NCBI GenBank assembly: GCA_017508505.1
Contig: JAFVYT010000043.1
Coordinates: forward strand, 1 to 19,009
Length of the DNA: 19,009 nt
Origin: Clostridia bacterium
GTDB lineage: Bacteria; Bacillota_A; Clostridia; Oscillospirales; SIG627
Direction: 5' to 3'
Part shown: positions 6,937 through 14,617 of the stretch, one piece after another
How the letters are laid out: each line of letters opens with the position of its first letter
Numbering within the stretch: position 1 is the first letter of the stretch
The notes under the pieces: generated by a model
What the model saw: only the letters and a program-made list of their open reading frames with translations
What the model was told of the DNA's origin: nothing
Databases searched by the model: none
Position numbers and translations under genes: made by a program

Positions 6937-8826
6937 ATGGAACGGAAAAAAGGATTTGGTGGCTTTTGGAAGAGAACGCAAGCGCTTTTGCTCGGGGAAG
7001 AGAGACCGCTTCTGCGTCGTGCCGTTGCCGCCGCGCTGTTTGCCCTTTCTCTTCTTCTTTTGGATCTTGGCTTTCGGGGGATCTATTTTCAAGCCGATAC
7101 CTCGCCTCTCGGGGGGGAGGTGCCTCTCTTCTTTACCCTAAGCTGGATCGCGATTCTTTCTGCCGTTCCCTTTTTCCTGCCGCGGCTCGGGGCAAGGATC
7201 TATCAGATCGCCGTCTTTTCCGTTTATGGGATCTTTACGGTGGTGCACGCCTTTTTGTACAGTCTGTTCGGAGATTTCTTCACGCTGTCTGCCGTGGTCT
7301 TTGCGGGGGACGGGGCGGACTTTTTCGACTGGTCCTATTTTTCTATTCCGAAAAAGTATATCGCATTGCTTCTTTTTTGCTTGGGACTTGCGATCCTTTC
7401 TGCGATTCTTTTGCCGAAGACGCGGTATACGCCCCTTTCTTTGGGGCTTGCAGGAGGGGTGCTCGTTCTCGGGATTGCGGGAAATCTCGTTTGCCACGGA
7501 GTGTACATCACCGAGGGGGACGAGGTGATGACCTGGGACGGGGACGCCGCCGCCCTTTCCCCTGCAGACGTCAATGGGGCTTTTACGGATACGAACAAGT
7601 GCCTGCATATGCTGGGCCTCTATCAATATACCTTTCGGGATCTGAGCATCTTTACAGGTCTGGACGGTCTGTTCAATCAGGTTTCCACCGCCGAGATCGA
7701 GGCATATTACGAGGGAAGAATCCCCGATGCGGATAACGAAATGACGGGGGTCTTGAAGGGAAAGAATCTGATTTTGATTCAAATGGAGTCCATCGACACG
7801 TGGATGGTCAATCCCACGGCAATGCCCTTCTTTTCCGAATTGCGAGAGAGGAGTGTGAATTTCTCCAATTTTTACACGCCGAAGTTCCTTTCCACCGCCG
7901 CCACCTTCAATACGGAATTGATCGTGAATTGCGGTATCGTGCCTCCTGTTAACTCTACCTTTGCGCATTTTTCCGAAAACCGATATCCTTATGCTATGGC
8001 AAATCTCTTCCGTGAGGCGGGGTATGCGGCGGAGAGCTACCACCGAAGCAACCCCGGGATCTACAACCGCGGTGAGGTGCATACCAATTGGGGCTACGAG
8101 GCCTACAACACCGGAGCCGCAATGGGAATGGAAAACGTGGATCTGGATACGGATCTGATGGCGGGGTATGAAATGTTCGTGAAGGACGAGCGCTTCTTCT
8201 CCTTTCTCATCACGTATTCGGGTCACGGACCCTACCGAGCGGATTCCACCGAGGTACAGCGCTACTACGACGAGATCCGTGCGGCGCTCCCCGAGGCGAA
8301 GGAGGAGTACCTGTGGGCGCTTTGCCACGCACGGGAAACGGACGAGTTCCTCCGCGCTCTTTACACCCGTCTGGAAAAGGAGGGAAGACTGGAGGATACG
8401 GTCCTCATCTTCTATTCCGATCATTACGATCACTATTTGACGGACAAGGAGCTTCTTGCGGAGTGCAAGGGCACCTCCGACCCGAATCTGATGTCCTGCG
8501 TACCCTTTGTGATCCATTCTCCCGCCTTGACCCCAACGACGGTCACGTCGGCGGTCGCCTCCTACGATATTCTTCCTACCGTGGTCAACCTATTCGACCT
8601 TCCTTACGACGGGCGGCACTATTTCGGCAGAGACGCCTTTTCCGACGGGGAGGGATATACCGTGTTCGAAAACGGCTCCTGGTACGACGGGGAGACCTAT
8701 TTTAACGTAGACGAATCCGTCCCCACACCCCTTTCCCGCCGGCGGGCCGAAGAGATCGAAAAGAGACTTTTGATGAACCAAAGCATTGTCCGCACCGACT
8801 ATTTTGCAAAGATGAAAAACCAATAA
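6937..8826 (+). CDS. LTA synthase family membrane phosphotransferase (sulfatase fold)
   Basis: 629 residues. Five N-terminal hydrophobic segments (about residues 30-195) are followed by an extracellular sulfatase-fold domain, the LtaS layout. LtaS-type enzymes move glycerol-phosphate from phosphatidylglycerol onto a growing lipoteichoic acid chain. The active-site positions can be placed by motif: E284 (IQMES), T323 as nucleophile in ATFNTEL, H430 (SGHGPY) and D495-H496 (YSDHYDHY). The start at 6937 has AGGAGGG 8 bases upstream. The sulfatase domain ends with a C-terminal FENGSWYDGETYF stretch typical of these Clostridia proteins. It could instead transfer another phospho-alcohol, since this superfamily is broad. 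Own promoter and terminator, so monocistronic. Confidence 0.88.
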   Translation: MERKKGFGGFWKRTQALLLGEERPLLRRAVAAALFALSLLLLDLGFRGIYFQADTSPLGGEVPLFFTLSWIAILSAVPFFLPRLGARIYQIAVFSVYGIFTVVHAFLYSLFGDFFTLSAVVFAGDGADFFDWSYFSIPKKYIALLLFCLGLAILSAILLPKTRYTPLSLGLAGGVLVLGIAGNLVCHGVYITEGDEVMTWDGDAAALSPADVNGAFTDTNKCLHMLGLYQYTFRDLSIFTGLDGLFNQVSTAEIEAYYEGRIPDADNEMTGVLKGKNLILIQMESIDTWMVNPTAMPFFSELRERSVNFSNFYTPKFLSTAATFNTELIVNCGIVPPVNSTFAHFSENRYPYAMANLFREAGYAAESYHRSNPGIYNRGEVHTNWGYEAYNTGAAMGMENVDLDTDLMAGYEMFVKDERFFSFLITYSGHGPYRADSTEVQRYYDEIRAALPEAKEEYLWALCHARETDEFLRALYTRLEKEGRLEDTVLIFYSDHYDHYLTDKELLAECKGTSDPNLMSCVPFVIHSPALTPTTVTSAVASYDILPTVVNLFDLPYDGRHYFGRDAFSDGEGYTVFENGSWYDGETYFNVDESVPTPLSRRRAEEIEKRLLMNQSIVRTDYFAKMKNQ

Positions 8827-8828
8827 CG

Positions 8829-8858
8829 AAAAAAACGGCTCGAAAGAGCCGTTTTTTT
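8829..8858. terminator. Bidirectional terminator between LTA-synthase-like and ECF S genes
   Basis: AAAAAAACGGCTC (8829-8841), a GAAA tetraloop, and its exact complement ending in a run of eight T (8852-8859). The A run gives a U tail on the other strand, so it can end both converging genes. It abuts both stop codons. Confidence 0.92.
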
Positions 8859-9403
8859 TAGTATTTGGAGATGAACCTTGCCCGCTGCATCGCGATGACG
8901 ATGGGGGGGATGAGAATCAGCTGCAGGACGATGCCCGGGAGGGCGGGGGTCACGGTTTGCGCTACGATCATTTCAAAATAAAAGGAATTGGACTTGTCGA
9001 ACACGCTGAGGAAAAACTGCACGGCACCCCAGGCGAGTCTGCCGAAGAGCTGGGCGCAGATGAGGGAAACGTAGATACCGAAGGGCTTCTTGGGCAGGTA
9101 CCGATAAAAGAGGCCTGCGGCGATGCCGTAAACGCAGAGCTCGGCGGCCATTCGAATGCCCATGGGATAAATGGCGGGGGCTCCCGCCACAAGAAAGCGC
9201 ACGAAGGGAGCGAGCCCCCCGACCACGCCGCCCCAAAGGGGGCCTGCGATGAACCCGCACAGGAGCACGGGAAAGTGCATAGGGGAGAATTTCGTACCGA
9301 GAGCGGCGCTACCGCCCGTTAAGAAGGGCAAAACAACGCACAGCGCCAAGCACGCGGCGGAGTAGACGATACTGCGGACGTCAACGGTTCTTCCGGAAGC
9401 CAA
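8858..9403 (-). CDS. ECF transporter S component (substrate unknown)
   Basis: 181 residues from a TTG start at 9403. ECF S components are small membrane proteins that bind a vitamin or other micronutrient and dock on a shared EcfA/A'/T energy module. Seen: about six hydrophobic segments and KFSPMHFPVLLCGFIAGPLWG, then a GMRM/AEL-type stretch (PMGIRMAAELCVYG) typical of the PF12822-like S proteins. No EcfA or EcfT is nearby, so it is a group II orphan subunit. The start is argued from DNA: a longer frame running to 9466 would include the promoter (TTGACA and TACACT), whereas AGAGG lies 8 bases before the TTG, which gives a short N-terminus directly before the first membrane helix. Substrate cannot be read off. 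Confidence 0.82.
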   Translation of the reverse strand: MASGRTVDVRSIVYSAACLALCVVLPFLTGGSAALGTKFSPMHFPVLLCGFIAGPLWGGVVGGLAPFVRFLVAGAPAIYPMGIRMAAELCVYGIAAGLFYRYLPKKPFGIYVSLICAQLFGRLAWGAVQFFLSVFDKSNSFYFEMIVAQTVTPALPGIVLQLILIPPIVIAMQRARFISKY

Positions 9404-9437
9404 GGCGGGATCCTCTTTTCTGTTTGATTTCCCGTCA

Positions 9438-9466
9438 AGTGTAGCATTTTTTTTAAAATTTGTCAA
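9438..9466 (-). promoter_or_regulatory. Consensus promoter of the ECF S gene
   Basis: On the minus strand: TTGACA (9461-9466), exactly 17 bases, TACACT (9438-9443), with an upstream TG giving an extended -10. Transcription near 9431 leaves a leader of about 28 bases, too short for a riboswitch. Confidence 0.8.
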
Positions 9467-9547
9467 TCAAGAGGCTCCTTCTTTCACCAAAATCCTGCCA
9501 AAGCATAAAATAGGAAAAACGGTATGAGATCGAAAGGAGTATGGTTT

Positions 9548-11686
9548 ATGCCGGAAGGAAATTTGATCGTTACGGTACGCACTGCGGACAGTGCATTTCC
9601 TGCTGAGAGTGCGCGGGTGCAGGTTTTTTCCGTGAACGGGGAGCTTCTTGGAGAGGATCGCCTGACGTCGGAAAACGGATCGGTGTCCCGACCCTTTTCC
9701 CTTTTTGCCCCCTCTCGCGCACTTTCCCTGATCCCCGAGGGGGAGGAGCAGCCCTACGAGACCTATGACGTTTTGGTGGAGGCTCCGGGCTTTTACAGCT
9801 TTTTGATTCGCGGGGTACAGATCTTCGAGGGGGAAGGGAGTCATCTTCCCGTGGAACTCATCCCCCGAGGCCAAAGTGAGGACGAGGTGATTGAGGTGCA
9901 GGTGCCGCCCCACAGCTTGCGGCAGGGCAGAGAGCGAACCCCCGAGGCGCCTACGGATGCCGAGCGGGTTCTGACGCGGGTCTTTATCCCCTCCCGCATT
10001 ACGGTGCATCTGGGGCCTCCCGCCTCCTCGGCGGCAAACGTCTCGGTTCCCTTTGTGGATTACATCAAAAACGTGGCCTCCAGCGAGATCTACCCCACCT
10101 GGCCGGAGCGGAGCCTGCAGGCCAACATTCTCTGTCAGATCTCCTTTGCCCTGAACCGCATCTTTACGGAGTGGTACCCCTCCCGCGGGTATAATTTCAA
10201 CATCACCAATTCCACCGCCTACGACCAGTATTACGTCTACGGCAGAAACGTGTTCGACAGTGTATCCCGCATCGTGGATGAGATCTTCAACGAATACATA
10301 CGCCGTCCCGGACGGATCGATCCCTTCTTTGCGGAATACTGTAACGGCACCACCGTCACTTGCGCGGGACTTTCCCAATGGGGAACGGTGACCCTGGCAA
10401 ACGAGGGGTTGAGCGTGGAGGAAATTCTGCAGTTCTATTACGGAAACGTGGAGATCGCGGAGACAAACGACATCCGCGCCATTGAGGCCTCCTACCCCGG
10501 CACGCCCCTGCGCCGCGGCTCCTCCGGTGCGGCGGTGCGCACCATTCAACAGCAGCTCAATCGCATTCGGGTCAATTACCCCTCCATTCCCGCCATCACA
10601 CGGGTGGACGGCATTTTCGGCTCGGAGACGGAGGCGGCGGTGCGTGCCTTCCAGCGGATCTTTGATCTGAGCGTGGACGGCGTGGTGGGCAAGAGCACCT
10701 GGTATCGCATTTCCTACATCTACGTGGCGGTGAAAAAGCTGGCAGAGCTCAACAGCGAGGGAGAGCGGCCCCAATACGACGACAACACCTTCCCCGGGAT
10801 TCTGCGCTTCGGCGATACGGGGACATCGGTGCAGAACCTGCAGTTTTACTTAAAGACCATCGCCGCCTTCAATCCCTTTTTGCGGGATCTTGCCATCGAC
10901 GGGCGCTTTGGCAGAAGCACGGAGCAGGCAGTACGTGCCTTCCAGAAATACTACGGCCTCTTTGAGGACGGGGTGGTGGGAGAAAACACGTGGAACCGCG
11001 TGGTGGGTGTTTATCTCGACGTGACCGAGGGGGGAGAATTGACCATCCGCCCCTACCCGGGGACGCCCGTGCGCCTTGGCTCCTCGGGGAACGACACCCT
11101 GTACGTGCAGATGCTCCTCGATCGCATCCGCCCCGTTTTCGTCACGATTCCGCGGGTGTCGGAGGATGGGATCTTCGGTACGGCCACGAGAAGCGCCGTG
11201 CGGGAATTCCAGCGACTCTTCGGCCTTGGGGTGGACGGCGTGGTAGGGCGGGAGACCTGGGAGGCCCTCGGGCGGGTCTTTGGCTCCGTTGCCTCGGGGT
11301 GCTTGGACAACGGTGCGGTGGAGACGGGTCGGCTCTTGCGCTTTGGTTCCTCCGGAGGGGACGTACGCCTTGTGCAGGACAGGCTTCGAAACGTACGCCG
11401 TGCCGTCCGGGTGATCCCCTTAATTGCCGCAGACGGAAGCTATGGCAGAAGAACGGAGCAGGCTGTGATCACCTTCCAGCGCATCTTCGGGCTTTCGGCG
11501 GATGGGGTGGTGGGAAATGCCACCCGCACCCGACTGGCGGCCATTTCCGACGGGGTCAATGCCGGGTGCTTGCCCCTTGTTGAGGGGCGCGCTTCCGAGG
11601 CCGTGCCCGCTTCGGCGGAGCCGGTGCGGAGCCCTTGGCCCGCGGACTGTCCTTGGGCAAGGGACGATTGGGACGATCGGGGGTAG
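9548..11686 (+). CDS. SpoIID-like protein with four C-terminal peptidoglycan-binding repeats
   Basis: 712 residues. The N-terminal about 115 residues look like a beta-rich carboxypeptidase-regulatory-like domain (ILRGVQIFEGEG-type strands, AYETYDVLVEAPGFYSF region). Residues about 165-310 resemble the SpoIID/LytB fold (VPFVDYIKNVASSEIYPTWP with E180, later CAGLSQWGT and ILQFYYG). Four PG_binding_1 repeats follow, starting near residues 316, 415, 503 and 596, each with an RxGSSG-like start, a DGxFG core, AVRxFQ and DGVVG ending. SpoIID in B. subtilis is a lytic transglycosylase acting on forespore-engulfment peptidoglycan. Here no signal peptide or membrane helix is seen. ATG at 9548 has AAAGGAG 8 bases upstream, preferred over ATG 9524, which overlaps that site. 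Likely role: spore or cell-wall peptidoglycan binding or remodelling; inferred. Confidence 0.88.
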   Translation: MPEGNLIVTVRTADSAFPAESARVQVFSVNGELLGEDRLTSENGSVSRPFSLFAPSRALSLIPEGEEQPYETYDVLVEAPGFYSFLIRGVQIFEGEGSHLPVELIPRGQSEDEVIEVQVPPHSLRQGRERTPEAPTDAERVLTRVFIPSRITVHLGPPASSAANVSVPFVDYIKNVASSEIYPTWPERSLQANILCQISFALNRIFTEWYPSRGYNFNITNSTAYDQYYVYGRNVFDSVSRIVDEIFNEYIRRPGRIDPFFAEYCNGTTVTCAGLSQWGTVTLANEGLSVEEILQFYYGNVEIAETNDIRAIEASYPGTPLRRGSSGAAVRTIQQQLNRIRVNYPSIPAITRVDGIFGSETEAAVRAFQRIFDLSVDGVVGKSTWYRISYIYVAVKKLAELNSEGERPQYDDNTFPGILRFGDTGTSVQNLQFYLKTIAAFNPFLRDLAIDGRFGRSTEQAVRAFQKYYGLFEDGVVGENTWNRVVGVYLDVTEGGELTIRPYPGTPVRLGSSGNDTLYVQMLLDRIRPVFVTIPRVSEDGIFGTATRSAVREFQRLFGLGVDGVVGRETWEALGRVFGSVASGCLDNGAVETGRLLRFGSSGGDVRLVQDRLRNVRRAVRVIPLIAADGSYGRRTEQAVITFQRIFGLSADGVVGNATRTRLAAISDGVNAGCLPLVEGRASEAVPASAEPVRSPWPADCPWARDDWDDRG

Positions 11687-12056
11687 GGTGCTCCTTCTCC
11701 CGAAGCCGCACGAGGGACGCAATGCGTCCCTCTTCGTCCAAAAAAATCCGTGCAAAGGGGAAAAAGCGGCGCTCCTCGAAGGGACAAAAGGCGGCAAGGA
11801 GGAGAAGCTCCCCTTCGCTTCGCTCTGAAATCAGGCCGCCGAAGAAGACCTTGCTTTTTTCCTTGCAGCTTTCCTTTTCCAAAAAAGCGAGGAAGGCCTC
11901 CTGCAGGCGGGAAAGAAGAAGGGAGTCCTCCTTTGTGGCCCCCTCGGGCAGGAAAACGGAGTAGGCGACGGTGCTTTTCCCTTGAAACTTTCCCGTCAGG
12001 CGGCGTCCCGTTGGGAAACGGGGCTCGGCGGGAGGAATTGCTTTTGCTTTTTTCAT
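11556..12056 (-). CDS. Unrecognised 166-residue protein, tail-to-tail overlap with the SpoIID-like gene
   Basis: I do not recognise this protein. Start at 12056 has GAGGTG 6 bases upstream; a longer frame to 12305 would run through the divergent small genes and is rejected. Residues 1-115 look like a folded domain with a helical part (LLSRLQEAFLAFLEKESCKE) and strands (VFFGGLIS, LLLLAAFCPF, FARIFLDEEGRIASLVR). The last 45 residues are Pro/Arg/Lys rich (PNRPLPKDSPRAKGSAP) and lie in the 131-base overlap with the converging gene, so their composition may come from that gene's constraint. No signal peptide or membrane helix. It is divergent from the 47-residue/spoVM pair, so a sporulation link is possible but unproven. 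Confidence 0.6.
   Translation of the reverse strand: MKKAKAIPPAEPRFPTGRRLTGKFQGKSTVAYSVFLPEGATKEDSLLLSRLQEAFLAFLEKESCKEKSKVFFGGLISERSEGELLLLAAFCPFEERRFFPFARIFLDEEGRIASLVRLREKEHPTPDRPNRPLPKDSPRAKGSAPAPPKRARPRKRAPQQGASTRH
11712..11732 (+). repeat. Nine-bp GC-rich hairpin downstream of the SpoIID-like gene
   Basis: GAGGGACGC (11712-11720), AAT loop, GCGTCCCTC (11724-11732), 26 bases after the stop codon. It has no T run on the plus strand, so it is not a canonical terminator, but it may stabilise or end the transcript. It lies inside the opposing reading frame. Confidence 0.4.
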
Positions 12057-12113
12057 ATCTTTCACCTCAAGAAATTGTATGAGGAAGAAAAAAGGGAAAG
12101 AATCGGGAAACAT

Positions 12114-12134
12114 TTGAAAATTTTTGCATAGGAT
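12114..12134 (+). promoter_or_regulatory. Possible sporulation-type promoter for the 47-residue gene/spoVM pair
   Basis: CATAGGAT at 12127-12134 resembles the CATA-type -10 elements of sporulation sigma factors (E or K), preceded by an A/T-rich stretch including TTGAAA at 12114. The spacing does not suit sigma-A. Known biology: B. subtilis spoVM is sigma-E dependent. Weak evidence. Confidence 0.3.
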
Positions 12135-12168
12135 GGTACAGAAATCGAAATGATGGGGAGTGGTTTTG

Positions 12169-12312
12169 ATGTCAAGATCCGTAAGCGTCGGCATCTGTGT
12201 GATGAGCTTTGGCCTCGGGATACTGACGGCGTGCTTTCTGCCGGAGTCGGTTCTGATTGTCCTGGAGGCAGGGGTCATCGTAACGGCGGGCATTCTATTT
12301 TCCAAATGCTGA
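12169..12312 (+). CDS. Small membrane protein of 47 residues, upstream of spoVM
   Basis: A micro-gene in the frame ATG 12169 to TGA 12312. The product begins MSRSVSVGICVMSFGLGILT and is nearly all hydrophobic: one segment at about residues 5-23, then PESVLIVLEAGVIVTAGIL at about 25-43, ending FSKC. It can form a two-helix membrane hairpin. GGGGAG is 8 bases before the ATG. Only 19 bases separate its stop from the next gene, so they are probably cotranscribed. I do not recognise a family, but the tight linkage to a SpoVM-like gene suggests expression in the mother cell during sporulation. A longer overlapping frame (12150-12335) is a shadow. Confidence 0.7.
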   Translation: MSRSVSVGICVMSFGLGILTACFLPESVLIVLEAGVIVTAGILFSKC

Positions 12313-12331
12313 TGGGAGGAGGCAGAGCGGT

Positions 12332-12412
12332 ATGAGGATCATCGTGTTTCGTTCTCCGCGCTTTTTGAAGGAGATCCTGAGACGGGTATTCCGCACGGGC
12401 AAGGAGAGGTAA
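12332..12412 (+). CDS. spoVM: Stage V sporulation protein M (SpoVM) homologue, 26 residues
   Basis: A 26-codon gene that a length-filtered gene finder would miss. SpoVM is an amphipathic helix that recognises the convex forespore membrane and anchors SpoIVA to build the coat and cortex. The product MRIIVFRSPRFLKEI... is exactly 26 residues, as in B. subtilis, and shares without gaps P9, F11, L12, I15 and R17 with it, plus basic residues at 2, 7 and 10. P9 is important in B. subtilis for membrane localisation. GGAGGAGG lies 9 bases before the ATG. The C-terminal half (LRRVFRTGKER) is more basic than the model protein. Cotranscribed with the 47-residue membrane protein and followed by a strong terminator. 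Confidence 0.82.
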   Translation: MRIIVFRSPRFLKEILRRVFRTGKER

Positions 12413-12417
12413 AAAAG

Positions 12418-12443
12418 AAAAAGGCGACGAGCGTCGCCTTTTT
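12418..12443. terminator. Bidirectional terminator between spoVM and proS
   Basis: AAAAAGGCGACG (12418-12429) is exactly complementary to CGTCGCCTTTTT (12432-12443); a run of T follows on the plus strand and, because of the upstream A run, on the minus strand as well. It ends both converging transcripts. Confidence 0.92.
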
Positions 12444-12457
12444 CCTTTTTCTGTTTT

Positions 12458-13906
12458 TTAGTATGCGATGCCCCAAAGCACCATATGCTTTGCCTCTTTT
12501 CCGCAACAGACGCATTTTCCGCTGACGTTTTCCTGATCGTTCAGGGGCATACAGCGGCTGCCGACACCGGTCATTTCCTTGACCTTGTCCTCGCATTCCT
12601 CGTCTCCGCACCAGGCGGCACGGACAAAGCCGGGGCCGTTCTTTTCCAAAGCAGTCTTGATCTCGTCGAGCGTCAGGCAGGTGTAGGTTCTGTCCTCGCG
12701 GTTCTTGAGAGCCTTCTCATAGAGGCCTACGTTGACCTCCTCCAGTGCCTTGGCAAGCTCGGTCTCCAGCTCCTCGAGCTTGACGACCTTCTTTTCGCCG
12801 TTGTGACGGAGCACCAAGACGCAGACGCCGTTTTCGATGTCACGGGGGCCGATCTCCAAGCGTACGGGAACACCCTTCATTTCATATTCGGCAAACTTCC
12901 ATCCGGGGGAGTTGGAGGAATCGTCCAGCTTGACGCGGAAGCTCTTTTCCAGCATTGCCTTTACCTCGGCGGCCTTTTCCAGAACCCCGGGCTTGTGCTG
13001 GGCAATGGGAACGATGACGGTTTGAATGGGCGCGACTCTGGGAGGGAGCACGAGACCCTTGTTGTCGCCGTGGGTCATAATGATGGCGCCGATCAGACGG
13101 GTGGTCACACCCCAAGAGGTCTGGAAGGGATACTCCTTCTTGTTTTCGCGGGAGGTGTACTGAATGTCGAAGGCACGGGCGAAGCCGTCTCCGAAGAAGT
13201 GGGAGGTGCCTGCCTGCAGAGCCTTACCGTCGTGCATCAGCGCCTCGATGGCGTAGGTGGCGACGGCACCCGCAAATTTGTCACTCTCGGTCTTCTTTCC
13301 CTTGACCACGGGGATGGCGAGATCCTTCTCGCAGAAGTCGGCATAGATGTTCAGCATCTTTTCCGTCTCGGCCAGAGCCTCCTCGGCGGTCTCGTGAATG
13401 GTGTGGCCCTCCTGCCACAGGAACTCGCGGGAGCGCAGGAAGGGACGGGTGGTCTTTTCCCAGCGTACCACGCTGACCCACTGATTGTAGAGCTTGGGCA
13501 GGTCGCGGTAGGAGTGGACGATGTTGGCGTAGTGCTCGCAGAACAGCGTCTCGGAGGTGGGACGCACGCAAAGGCGGTCCTCCAGCTTTTCGCTGCCGCC
13601 GTGGGTGACCCACGCCACCTCGGGGGCAAAGCCCTCTACGTGGTCCTTCTCCTTCTGCAGAAGGGACTCGGGGATGAACATGGGCAGACAGACGTTTTCG
13701 TGGCCCGTGGCCTTAAAATACCCATCCAGCAGGCGCTGAATGTTCTCCCAAATGGCGTAGCCGTAGGGGCGAATGACCATACAGCCCTTGACGCTGGTGT
13801 ACTCTACCAATTCCGCCTTTTTGCAGATGTCGGTGTACCATTTGGCAAAGTCCACGTCCATGGGGGTGATTTCTTCCAAAATCTGATTGTTTTCTTTGTT
13901 TGCCAT
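12458..13906 (-). CDS. proS: Prolyl-tRNA synthetase, archaeal/eukaryal (short, zinc-tail) type
   Basis: 482 residues; charges tRNA-Pro with proline in the cytoplasm. Class II motifs are clear: motif 1 ([14 protein letters not shown]), motif 2 ([22 protein letters not shown]) and motif 3 ([19 protein letters not shown]). Unlike the common bacterial form it has no large editing insertion between motifs 2 and 3. The C-terminus carries a four-Cys zinc-binding tail (CGDEEC and CVCCG) and ends in WGIAY, both marks of the archaeal/eukaryal type. GGAGG lies 8 bases before the ATG at 13906. It is the last gene of a three-gene operon, 33 bases after the DUF2344 gene, and has no T-box leader. Confidence 0.97.
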   Translation of the reverse strand: MANKENNQILEEITPMDVDFAKWYTDICKKAELVEYTSVKGCMVIRPYGYAIWENIQRLLDGYFKATGHENVCLPMFIPESLLQKEKDHVEGFAPEVAWVTHGGSEKLEDRLCVRPTSETLFCEHYANIVHSYRDLPKLYNQWVSVVRWEKTTRPFLRSREFLWQEGHTIHETAEEALAETEKMLNIYADFCEKDLAIPVVKGKKTESDKFAGAVATYAIEALMHDGKALQAGTSHFFGDGFARAFDIQYTSRENKKEYPFQTSWGVTTRLIGAIIMTHGDNKGLVLPPRVAPIQTVIVPIAQHKPGVLEKAAEVKAMLEKSFRVKLDDSSNSPGWKFAEYEMKGVPVRLEIGPRDIENGVCVLVLRHNGEKKVVKLEELETELAKALEEVNVGLYEKALKNREDRTYTCLTLDEIKTALEKNGPGFVRAAWCGDEECEDKVKEMTGVGSRCMPLNDQENVSGKCVCCGKEAKHMVLWGIAY

Positions 13907-13939
13907 TTTATTTCCTCCGTATTCGGTTTCGGTTTGATA

Positions 13940-14617
13940 TTAAAAGGGGGTCATATCCGAAAGGTAAATGCCAAAGCGCAGGATCCTGCGTTGAGCAAAG
14001 CTCTCCTCCGGAAGCCTTTCGGCGAGCACATCCAAAACCGTTTCCGGCTTCAGATACGCCTCTCCTGCGGCGGAGAGGGTGGCGTACATCACAACGCCCT
14101 CAGGCGTTTCTTCAAAGCGGATGCTGCGGATGCCTTGGGAGATCTCCTTTTCCACCCACTTGCCCTTTTTGTTCTTCTTCTTTACGACGAGCTCGCCCTC
14201 CAGCGCGCGGTTTGCCGCAAAAATAGCCTCGGGCCGCATCCCGGGAAGCAGTACCCGATAATCCGCAAAGGCGATTTCGGAAAACTTGGCTCCTTGAGGG
14301 AATATCCCGAGGATGCGGATCCCTGCGGGCATTTGCGCCTGCAGACGGTCGCGTATCTCCTCCTCGGTGGCCGTAAAGCCCGCTTTCAGAGTGAAGTCCG
14401 CCAGCTCCACTGTGCTTTCCGTCCCCACGGAAAGGGGTAGGGCAAAGGAGAATTTCGGATGTGGGGAGAAGCCCTCGCTGAATTTCAGCGGGATCTCGGC
14501 ACGGGAAAAGGCCCGATGAAAGGCGCGGGTCAGATCCAAATGGGAGATGAAGCGGATGGGGCCGCATTTTTCAAATCGGCAACGGTAAGCGATGCCCGTT
14601 TCGATGGGTGCGTTCAT
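13940..14617 (-). CDS. DUF2344 / TIGR03936 radical-SAM-associated protein
   Basis: 225 residues. YRCRFEKCGPIRFISHLDLTRAFHRAFSRAEIPLKFSEGFSPHPKFSFALPLSVGTES is the highly conserved N-terminal signature of DUF2344. In Firmicutes this protein is usually next to, or fused to, a B12-binding radical SAM protein (TIGR03960) near the RNase G/ribosomal protein cluster; neither is here, so the partner must be elsewhere. Biochemical role unknown. Its ATG shares an ATGA overlap with the stop of the preceding flavoprotein gene, so translation is probably coupled. GGAGG lies 4 bases before the ATG. Confidence 0.9.
   Translation of the reverse strand: MNAPIETGIAYRCRFEKCGPIRFISHLDLTRAFHRAFSRAEIPLKFSEGFSPHPKFSFALPLSVGTESTVELADFTLKAGFTATEEEIRDRLQAQMPAGIRILGIFPQGAKFSEIAFADYRVLLPGMRPEAIFAANRALEGELVVKKKNKKGKWVEKEISQGIRSIRFEETPEGVVMYATLSAAGEAYLKPETVLDVLAERLPEESFAQRRILRFGIYLSDMTPF

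Noticed and set aside
7138..8517. 459-codon minus-strand frame opposite the LTA-synthase-like gene
   Set aside because: It is antisense to the catalytic domain with all active-site motifs; no independent support.
9404..9547. Vitamin riboswitch upstream of the ECF S gene
   Set aside because: The predicted leader is about 28 bases, too short for any known riboswitch.
12057..12305. N-terminal extension of the minus-strand 166-residue protein up to 12305
   Set aside because: It would overlap the divergent micro-gene, and GAGGTG with correct spacing marks the start at 12056.
12150..12335. 61-codon frame overlapping the 47-residue membrane gene
   Set aside because: It is in another frame, lacks a well-placed ribosome site and has a composition unlike a protein; the frame at 12169 is hydrophobic and well placed.
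13907..13939. T-box leader upstream of proS
   Set aside because: Only 33 bases separate proS from the preceding gene and no T-box elements are seen.
12485..14440. 651-codon open frame on the plus strand opposite proS and DUF2344
   Set aside because: It runs antisense to two clearly recognised genes, spans their junction and has no homology-like motifs; long antisense frames are expected from the codon bias here.
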